Origin: Ophiodon elongatus
Taxonomy: Eukaryota > Chordata > Actinopteri > Perciformes > Hexagrammidae
Direction of reading: 5' to 3'
DNA: 64,000 nucleotides
NCBI GenBank assembly: GCA_016806645.1
Contig: JACSYO010001932.1
Span: 2,289,001 to 2,353,000, forward strand
Shown: piece by piece, positions 56,421-64,000 of the stretch
Layout: each line of letters starts with the position of its first letter
How positions within the stretch are numbered: the stretch's first letter is position 1
The notes under the pieces: generated by a model
Told to the model about the DNA's origin: nothing
Databases searched by the model: none
Seen by the model: the letters and a program-made list of their open reading frames with translations, nothing else
Program-made: the position numbers and the translations under genes

Positions 56421-57160
56421 TGAAGCCCCCCTAAAATGTTCTTCAGCCCCCCCAAATAATTTGGCATTATTGGCTTCATTTTTATTTTGGTGATGTCATT
56501 AAATTAAACTATTGTTTCTCACATGGACAAGTTATTTATAACTCTAACATGCTACATATGTGCGTGCGTTCTTGTTTGTATGTTTTCTCCCCCTTCAAAT
56601 TCCAATCCAATAGCCTATCATCATACTTAACAATATAATCCCCGGGCACTAGTACCTTGGGGAGGCTGCTGCGCTGGCTTTCTTACTCTGCCAAGTAACG
56701 TCTCTCGTCAACGACAGCCAGGATTATAGCCAAGGCGTTTAGCTCAAAGTAAATGATGCACGGAGTGAAATTGTAAGTACAGGTAGTTACAGAATGTGGC
56801 TATCTGTAGTTGTTAATGATTGTTACCTGCTTAAATTTAGGTTTACTTGAGGCAAATGAAAGGCAATATTATAGTGGGCTATGTTAACACTAAGCTAGCT
56901 AGCTAGTTTGTTAGAAACTGTCTCCAGTGAGCAAGAGTGTGAACTGTCTGAAACATTGGATATCCGCGGCCCCAAAAAAAATTGCAAACAAGCCACTAAC
57001 CCTTGGGGCTAAGCCCCCCCTTTCTTTCAATCCTAGAAACGCCCCTGGGTGACAGTAATATGATGCTAAGTTGTGGCACTGACTGGTCGATACGTGCGAT
57101 GCATTGAGTGGGCCGGTCTGACAGTAACTCCCGGGCCACTTTCCCCCCCAGTCCGCCCCT
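56421..57160. mobile_element. Probable DNA-transposon-derived sequence
   Basis: The segment holds two ends typical of fish non-autonomous elements: ctttcaatcctagaaacgcc at 57,027 and agtccgcccctg at 57,149 (CAGGGGCGGACT on the other strand, hAT-like). Full boundaries could not be paired, so one or two elements may be involved. Confidence 0.35.
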
Positions 57161-57479
57161 GTCTAGGTGGCAAAGGTGAGGTTTCAACTGATACTTCACT
57201 GCCTCACTAAACAGACCAGTTTCAAATCTACGCTGGATTAACTCTGGGTTGAACTGTTCCCCTTCATCCTTGTCACCAGACTTCCAGGCAGTTTCTCTCT
57301 GAGCTCTGTTGCCCTGAACAAAAACCTCTGAGCAGATTCCTTCGCGTGGGGGTCACAAATAGGCGGGCCGCTGTATGGTCTCAAATGTCGTTGTAGCCGA
57401 ACCTGGACTTAATATATATGATTGACAATTATAAAATTTTGAAGGAGCGCTTCTATTTTAACCGGCACAGCTTTTCTAG

Positions 57480-58280
57480 CCTTTGCGTCGCTCGTTTAGC
57501 AGCCCAGGAAACACACTGAACAATATCATAACCCGGCTCCGAGGCTTTGACAAATGTTGAAATGGACACAATTGCTGATGGTAATTTAAAGGTATTTATT
57601 TTAATGAAGTAAAGAAATGGCTACCATTGTGAAGTGTGTCAGTCAGTTACATCAGTAATATAAACGTGAATGCGTGTGCATGATGAAAAACAAAAAAAGA
57701 TCAAACCAAGGCATTAACGGGCATAAGCTGTTAGTGATGAGTCCATGTGAGCCGGAGAGAGCTGAGCAATACTGGATTTGGGCTTTTATTACCGAGGTGC
57801 TCCAGGAGCCAATCAAATATGTGTATTCCAATAAGTTTCCAGAGTCAAGTGAGATTTAAACACACAGGGGAGACGGAGCAAGAAACCGAGTAGTCAGAGA
57901 ATTACTGTACGTTAACAGAGAGGAGAATAGAGCTGAAACAACAAGTGGTTTCCATAACCAGATATTGTCCCTGCACACAAATGTCTCTTATTAGGAGTTG
58001 ACAAGAATATAATATTGTGGCTTTTTTGATTGACATCACTTCACACCTGAATGAACTGAATTTAAAGCTGCAGGGCAAAAGAAAATTCAGTTCAATTAAA
58101 TTTTCTAAAATGAAGTACTTTATTTTAAGATGCCAATTTTTCAAAAGCCTTCTGTTCTGTAATTTATTTTTAAATGCATTCCTTATTTTACTCGAAATAA
58201 GAGTATATTTATTAATTATTAGATTATGTATTATTGGAAAGGCTCACACATGTTCTCCAAGGAGACATGAACAGGTTTTT
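57480..58280. other. Unassigned sequence
   Basis: AT-rich, with no recognised gene or repeat ends. Confidence 0.4.
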
Positions 58281-58289
58281 CTCTGTTTG

Positions 58290-58880
58290 GAACCCTGTTG
58301 TGGATTTTATTGGCGAGGTCAATGCCGAAATCATACAAAGAGGCTTTGCAACCTTGGAACCCAAGTGACCCAGTGAAGGAATAAGTCCACAGTATTTATT
58401 ATGATTTAATTGTTATGACAGGTATGCTATGGAGTTTTATGATCTACATTTTTTCCTGTTTGTTTTCTTAAATATTTTTTTTACCCTTTTTCTTTAACAT
58501 TGTTTGTCGCTGTTTCTGACTGCCTGTATAGTTAGCTGTCATGCTATATATCATTTTTCTTGGGGGTGACATTCGGCGAGTGGCCTGTACAAACTGAAAA
58601 TAAAATGGTTGTAAGAATGAGGGTTTTCAACTTTGGGATCCAAGAGACCGTCAAAGATTTAAGTGCAATCTATTCATTAATATTTAATTGTTATAAAAGG
58701 TTCAATATGGAGGATGATGATTTATGTCTATGGTGTTTTCTTGTATGATTTCTGTCCAAGTGTGATTGTTCGTATAGTTGGTCATTATGCTACGTTATGT
58801 ATTATTTTTTTTTTTTTTTGTCGAGTTTGATTTGGCGTGTAACCTGTATAAACTGAAAATAAAATAATTGAAAGAAAGAT
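58290..58880 (+). repeat. Two diverged tandem units of about 260 bp
   Basis: Shared blocks: ggcctgtacaaactgaaaat at 58,582 against acctgtataaactgaaaata at 58,843, each followed by aaaat. tattgttataa-like and ttctgactgcctgtatagtt-like blocks also recur. Copies are strongly diverged. Confidence 0.45.
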
Positions 58881-59019
58881 GATGTATTATTTATAATTCA
58901 TCCAGTTCAATTTGAAAACTGACAATAAATATTGTTTAGATATTATTTAATTGAACTTTCTTCATTTGATTTGACAGTCAGTTGTTGACGACATACAACT
59001 GCTAGGCTACTTCAATATA

Positions 59020-59372
59020 TCCGTCCATCCATTATCCAAACCGCTTATCCTTTTTAGGGTCGCGGGGCGCTGGAGCCGATCCCAGCTGACATTGGGCGAA
59101 GGCAGGGTACACCCTGGACAGGTCGCCAGTTCATCGCAGGGCAGACATATAGAGACAGACAACCATTCACACCTACGGGGAATTTAGAGTCCAATTAACC
59201 TGAGTGGCATGTCTTTGGACTGTGGGAGGAAGCCGGAGAACCCGGAGGGAACCCACGCTGCCACGGGGAGAACATGCAAACTCCACACAGAAGGACCGCC
59301 CAGACCGGGAGACAAACCCAGACCCCTCTTGCTATGAGGTGACAGTGCTAGCCACTACACCACCGTGCAGCC
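59020..59372 (-). mobile_element. Full-length tRNA-derived SINE
   Basis: Minus-strand order: tRNA-like head near 59,300-59,372 (gtggtgtagtggctagcactg), body with tttggactgtgggaggaag complement, then ccctggacaggtcgcc, ending in the tail ggataagcggtttggataat and atggacgg. It is the intact reference for the split SINE at 33,727/36,337. Confidence 0.8.
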
Positions 59373-59469
59373 CACTTCAATATATATATGGGACTAAATC
59401 ATAACGCAAGTTAGACATTATTGTGATGTTCCGAACCTTTGCATGAGGAAATTGTTTCTAAATGGACCT

Positions 59470-60340
59470 TGTTGAATTTGAATTGAATAGCCCTGCCTTA
59501 TTGTCTTGGAATATGTTCATGAGTGTATGGAGCAGATCAGATGATGATGAGTCCACCTTATAATGTCCTCTCAGTATGGTTCTTAATGTGGGAAGTGTGA
59601 GGTCTCGCCTGACTTCCACTAAGTCTCAAAGGTGAAGGCCGGGGCTTACTGCTTTAAGCACAGCCTCTATGATTTCAGGCTCTAAATAGCCCTTCTTAAG
59701 CCCAGACTCGATCGGGTTTGTAAGGCTAGTGAAAGATAATTTGTCCTTTTGTCCGACCTTTTGTCTGTCTGACCCCAGATCCGGAAATCTTTTCTCAAAG
59801 TGACTTCTGGTGTTGTGAGGGCTGCGGGCAGCTTGACTTCCCTCTCTCTTACCGCTGTTGTACTAAACTGGGACCCCAAAGCTTCAATCTTCTCCTCTAG
59901 AACACGACGTGCCTCTGCTTTAGCCTGCTGAAGCTGTGTATACTCTTGTTTCAGTCTCTTTATTTCACTAGGACCAGTTTGTTGTATTTCTGATTTGTCA
60001 AAAACATGTTCTTGTGAAGACTGCATGAATAGATGGAGATCACTGATGAACTGCCAGAACACACAAGATTCCTCACCCTCTTCAATCTCATCCAAAGTGC
60101 TCTCTGTTAGCCGAGTCAGGCCCGACGGGACTGTCCCCTATATCCCTCCCCTGTTGGTTCACTGCACTTAAGATGCTGACACACCTTGATGAGTTCTGGT
60201 TTCTCAAGTGTCCACAACGCTGCATTGATCTTGTCCTGGTGTTGCTCCATCATTATCTTCTGTTGGTCTCAGTTTGTCTAGGTTCGTCTCTCTAGAAGGG
60301 ACTGCATCTCCCTGTTGTCCAAAACAGTCCTTTCAGGCTG
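59470..60340 (-). pseudogene. Gypsy/retrovirus-like gag remnant, copy 3
   Basis: 137-aa frame (60,095-59,682) with a coiled-coil stretch (SEIKRLKQEYTQLQQAKAEA). The Gag continuation reaches about 59,470 in shifted frames. A primer-binding-site-like TGGCGAGCCAGCC (minus strand, about 60,349-60,337) lies just upstream, between it and the LTR. Confidence 0.6.
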
Positions 60341-60351
60341 GCTCGCCAAAT

Positions 60352-61085
60352 TATGTTACACACTGAATGATGACAACTTCCATTCAGTTGCCAGATTAAT
60401 TTATTATGCTGTGAATACAACAAAAGACTGCATCCTTTGCTGTTATCTTGACTGTCTTTCCTACCAGCTGGGCTAACTTGCTTGTCAAAGACACAAAGAT
60501 TACAGCCCAACATACTTAAGTAAAACTATCTAAATACAACTGTGATAAGATTACATGAATTGTGAATACACAACCTGAAATGTACAGCCAAACGTTATTA
60601 TTAACAAACTACTGCTTATATCCGCCACAGGACACAACATTTATCCGTAAATAATCTTGCATGGGAACAATACAACTATAAGGCCAGGTTACTGACGTTA
60701 CGCTTATACCGCCAGCGCGCTCCACGTGCCTCGTTTAGCTGGTGATGCTAGCCTTTAGCTGCCTTATATTTCAACATTAAACACTTTATAAACATAAACA
60801 ATGGCCCTGCAAAAGCGCCCGAACTTAACATAAATCTGTATGGCGTTAGTGTACTTCTCACATATGTGAATACAACAAAAAGACCGGGCTAACGTGCTTC
60901 TCATAGACAAGAATTACAACGCCAGTGATACCAAAGCTTCTACTGCGCCCTATTGGCCAAAAATGATTATCGCCCTGCAACTACTTTAGGTTAAAGTAGG
61001 TGAGTTTAAAACTCATACAAAGATTTTTAAATGATAAGAACAAGAAAACTAATACCATAATACAACAATAATTCTGCAATTAGTT
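60352..61085 (-). repeat. LTR of the gag copy 3 element
   Basis: It runs from tgttacacactgaatgatga beside the primer binding site outwards, and its outer half matches the solo fragment at 52,855-53,125. The outer end is not sharply defined, and the partner LTR is absent. Confidence 0.55.
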
Positions 61086-61089
61086 GTAG

Positions 61090-61780
61090 CCCTTAAAATG
61101 ACCGATGTGCCACACTAATGCTTGGCAGATAGAGCATGCTAACGGTAGCAAGCTGACTTGGTGTGTCTGACTATCTTCAGTCAACGGGGACGCAGAAGAG
61201 ATTTTAGATGTAGCCAGCACCAATAACGAGGACATTATTCTGTAGTTGGTAACCTTTCACGCTCGTTATGTCGTTTGTGTGCAATTTGAAACAGTAGGCT
61301 CACTTTAACGTGGGATTATTTTTTCCTTTTTATTTTAGGGAGTGTTTATATTTTCAATGATTCACTAATTAAATAAATAAACTACAACTAAGAGTTTGAG
61401 AATGTCTTAAAACAAATATTGTCCTGTCCTCTTTTTTTATTGCTCCATGGTGTGCATCAACAAAGTTGGTGCATGGGTTATTAGGATATAGTATATTTTA
61501 AATGTAGGATGAAAGAAAATATAGACAAAACAATCAATATCAAGTTCATGAGATACTTAATAGCAGCATATTAGTATGTCAGCTTTTACACAACAAGTTA
61601 AAACATATATTCATACTTATGATACTCATGTTCATCAACTGTCTGTGATTCTGCAGCTCCTGCTGGACCTCTTTTGTTGAATACATGTGTGTGTGTAGTG
61701 TGATTCCTGAGTAACACAAAGTCAACTTCACTAACAAAGACCACACTAATAGCAAAAAGGCTTTCAAATTGTTTATTGCG
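61090..61780. other. Unassigned sequence
   Basis: No recognised gene. Confidence 0.4.
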
Positions 61781-61789
61781 AGATGGAAG

Positions 61790-61860
61790 GGTTAGGAAGC
61801 GGAAAGGGATGTAGGGATGAAGGGATGTAGGGATGTAAGGATGTAGGGGAGAAGGAACGA
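61790..61860 (+). repeat. Short ggatgtag/gatgaag repeat
   Basis: Five to six irregular units of gggatgta. Confidence 0.7.
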
Positions 61861-61961
61861 GAAGTGTAGAGGGGGGCATGGAAAGAAGGTTGGAGGGGTG
61901 CGATGAGAGATCGCTGGCGTCCATTCAGAATCTCTGGAGGTGCAGAGTCCGACCTTGTTCC

Positions 61962-61963
<2 letters not shown>

Positions 61964-62012
<49 letters not shown>
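61964..62012 (+). repeat. (GA)n microsatellite
   Basis: About 48 bp of pure GA. Confidence 0.95.
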
Positions 62013-62016
<4 letters not shown>

Positions 62017-62399
62017 TAGGAAGACAAGAACAGGGTTGAGGGGAAGGGATGTAGGAGCTGAGTCGTAGAGGAAGTGAACAGGTTCGTTGTGCTCCAGTAC
62101 TTAGTGCAGGGGAAATGAGTTGTGTTTGGGGCGTTGTCTTTGTTCCCAAAGTTTTATAAAATGCAATTTTACAGCAGCTTTACAGAGCGCCAAAGGTACG
62201 ATTTTCTTTTGTAAAATATATATTTCACTATCAAGTATTTTTGGGTCCCGATTCCAGTCTGAGTATTGACAATATCAAATGTGCCAATGCCAAAGCTGAT
62301 CTGGTTTACCTAAATGACACAGCTGCCCTGAGAACACTCAAGCTACAAAGTGTAAGTGGTAGAACACCTAATTCATCCCAAAGGAAAGGAAGCTGTGGC

Positions 62400-62575
62400 T
62401 GAAAATGAAAAGCTACCTCAATGTTTAGGACACTAAACCTTGTTAATAATCAAGAGAGATGAAGAACAGTTTAACTTTGATGGAACATTGGAAAATTACT
62501 ATTTGTGGTTGAATCAAATACATAGAGCATAATATTTAAATTTCATATCTTTATTTTCAAATTTCATTTGTCAAT
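62400..62575 (-). other. Duplicate of segment 37,004-37,190
   Basis: Same order of blocks as the left copy (ccttgttaataatcaagaga, gatgaagaacagtttaact), leading into one 215-bp-type unit. Confidence 0.6.
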
Positions 62576-62712
62576 TATAACCAAACACACCAGATTATCT
62601 GGCATGTGTGGTCTGTGGGAGTAAACCTACGCAGACATGGAAGAACAGAGGTGTTAACCCCTGAGCCACAATGCTGCCCGATTGGAAAGTAAACCAACCT
62701 CAAAACATGCTA
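62570..62712. repeat. Single unit of the 215-bp repeat
   Basis: ataaccaaacacaccagatt ... gctgcccgattggaaagtaa; one incomplete copy with a short deletion in the middle. Outside the main array. Confidence 0.85.
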
Positions 62713-63055
62713 AATGATTCGTGTTTATTTTTTCCATTTCCCTTTACATTAAGGGAGATTAATATTAGAATATTATTATTGAATATTAGAAGAAACATCA
62801 TGTTAACATTCTATTCTTATTTTAATTATATTCATATATGTTTATTATATTTTAGTGACCTCAAATTATTTATAATCTATTCTTTTTTATTGTAATCTAT
62901 TAAATTACATTACACTATATTACATTACATTTAATTATTATATTATAAAAGCACAAAGGTCAGAAATGTTTGATGTGAGGCATAAAATGAAACCAGCTGT
63001 CTCAGGATTTACATGTATACGAGAAATAATTGTGGAAAAGTTTGAAATCACTCAC

Positions 63056-63306
63056 CAACAGAAGAGGAGGAGGAAACATATGAACATATTGCCAATGTTG
63101 ATGAAACTTATTCTTTCAGTCGGCTTGATAAGTCTAGTTCTGTCAGTAATATTAATAGTTGTCTGTTCAGTAGAGTTCATGTCTTTTCATGTCAGTAGTG
63201 TGGTGACTGTGTGTCCAGTCAGTAGAGTATACATGTCTTCTCTCTTCAGCTGTGGTGATTGTCTCCGGTCTTTGTTCATCGGCAGTATCTCCTCTTCCAA
63301 TAGACC
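63056..63306 (-). pseudogene. Degraded copy of exon 2 of the 48-kb membrane protein gene
   Basis: Matches 48,283-48,642 including the splice sites (acceptor cttttag, donor gtgagt) and the membrane-span codons (GNMFICFLLL). A deletion near its start shifts the frame into a TGA, and a second stop occurs inside, so it is non-coding. The other two exons are not found in this copy. Confidence 0.65.
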
Positions 63307-63309
63307 CTA

Positions 63310-64000
63310 AAAGATGCGACAGATGTTAGTAAAAACTCAATAATGTGAAGATGTATAGAATGCTAAACTAACAAAGAGTATATCCCGTTGAAATTAAAAT
63401 GTGTGTGCATTAAAATAATCAGGTCCCTTCTATTCTGACGAGGAGAGGGTGTCCTGTTGAAGGCAAAATGTGTGTGTGTGTGTAACTGAGAAAGAATGAT
63501 GTAATTTGAGCAACTGGGTGCGAGGGTGGAAAGGAGGGGGGAATGGCACAGCTGAGGTCAATAAAAAGAGAAGACTCGAGACATCGAGAGGGATTTCAAC
63601 ACCGTCCGGTACTCAGCTGAGGACAATAGAACATCGTCCGGGACAAGCATCGGAGAACTTTGTCTCTGCTCACGGCTCAGAGGACCCCGAGCGTGGGCAG
63701 GAATAGGATGACGGAGATTCTTATTCCCCCCTGCCTAAAAAGGGTTATGGAGGATACTGTTTTTCTGTGCCGGGCCAGGCGAAGGCATCTCCTCCTACCC
63801 CGTAAAGGATTAATTTCACAAAAAGGACTTTCACCCAGTCTCGGCTCAGTAAGAAAGCTATGTTATGATCAATCGGTAATGTAATCAAATGAAGTAAATA
63901 ATTGAGCTGTTGCTATGCCCATGCTAATAATCCTGCAATAAATATATAATCTGAATGTAAAGCAAGTAGTCCTGAGAGCTGTCATAGGAAAGTAGTGAAG
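63310..64000. other. Unassigned, possibly an LTR-like end
   Basis: Contains aataaatatataatctgaat near 63,940 and two related blocks with cctgttgaaggcaaaatgtg (63,370-63,400 and 63,452-63,475). It could be part of an LTR running off the window, but no partner is visible. Confidence 0.3.

Larger units (their letters stand above)
55826..57415 (-). pseudogene. Gypsy/retrovirus-like gag-protease remnant, copy 2, interrupted
   Basis: 55,826-55,960 matches 32,393-32,530 (cagcacactattacttgttc, tctgcaacattaagat). 56,175-56,164 carries the aspartic protease DTGA motif. 57,175-57,415 matches the Gag capsid part of copy 1 (33,476-33,700). Between 56,176 and 57,160 about 1 kb of other repeats is inserted, and sequence between the protease and capsid parts is deleted compared with copy 1. 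Not functional. Confidence 0.65.

Noticed and set aside
59204..59404. 66-aa ORF in the SINE
   Set aside because: It lies entirely within the SINE head and body, so it is incidental.

Overview
This window is nuclear DNA from a ray-finned fish, most likely a percomorph-type teleost. The evidence is a spliced vertebrate GW182 gene with short teleost-like introns, fish-type L2-like and APE-type LINEs, tRNA-derived SINEs, hAT/TTAA MITEs, fish gypsy/ERV-like retroelements and many (CA)n tracts.

Region 1 (about 1-24,020, minus strand) is tnrc6b, encoding a GW182/TNRC6 miRNA-silencing scaffold. Twenty coding exons can be chained in frame from an ATG at 20,511 to a stop at 2,098 (6,642 nt, 2,213 aa). 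A likely non-coding first exon lies near 23,733 and a long 3' UTR reaches towards position 180. The order is basic N-terminus, 3.3-kb GW-repeat exon with a fish expansion of AQ and polyQ, remnant UBA segment, Q-rich segment, PAM2, RRM and C-terminal silencing tail. Its introns hold hAT and TTAA-type non-autonomous transposons.

Region 2 (24,288-27,224, plus strand) is a seven-exon gene for an endonuclease IV (Nfo/Apn1-type) AP endonuclease with all nine metal-ligand positions present. It lies head to head with tnrc6b across about 0.5 kb. This is the most notable intact gene, because mammals lack this family.

Region 3 (about 27.4-64 kb) is a transposon-dense accessory region. From left to right it holds: a 55-bp tandem repeat; a tRNA-type SINE; a small non-autonomous LTR element with direct LTR-like ends; a degenerate gypsy-like gag-pro element containing a SINE that itself contains an APE-type LINE; a 215-bp tandem array split by an 8.7-kb provirus (LTRs 37,528-38,322 and 45,423-46,215, aaac target duplication), which in turn carries an L2-like LINE; three exons of an unidentified single-pass membrane protein gene (48,005-48,836); a broken and a partial copy of a fish multicopy C2H2 zinc-finger gene (49.3-51.6 kb); further gag-pro/LTR fragments; and a degraded duplicate (62.4-63.3 kb) of the membrane-protein locus with only one 215-bp unit.

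Only tnrc6b, the endonuclease IV gene and possibly the 48-kb membrane gene look like functioning host genes. All assignments come from reading the sequence; no database search was run. Exon joins rest on GT/AG sites and phase continuity.
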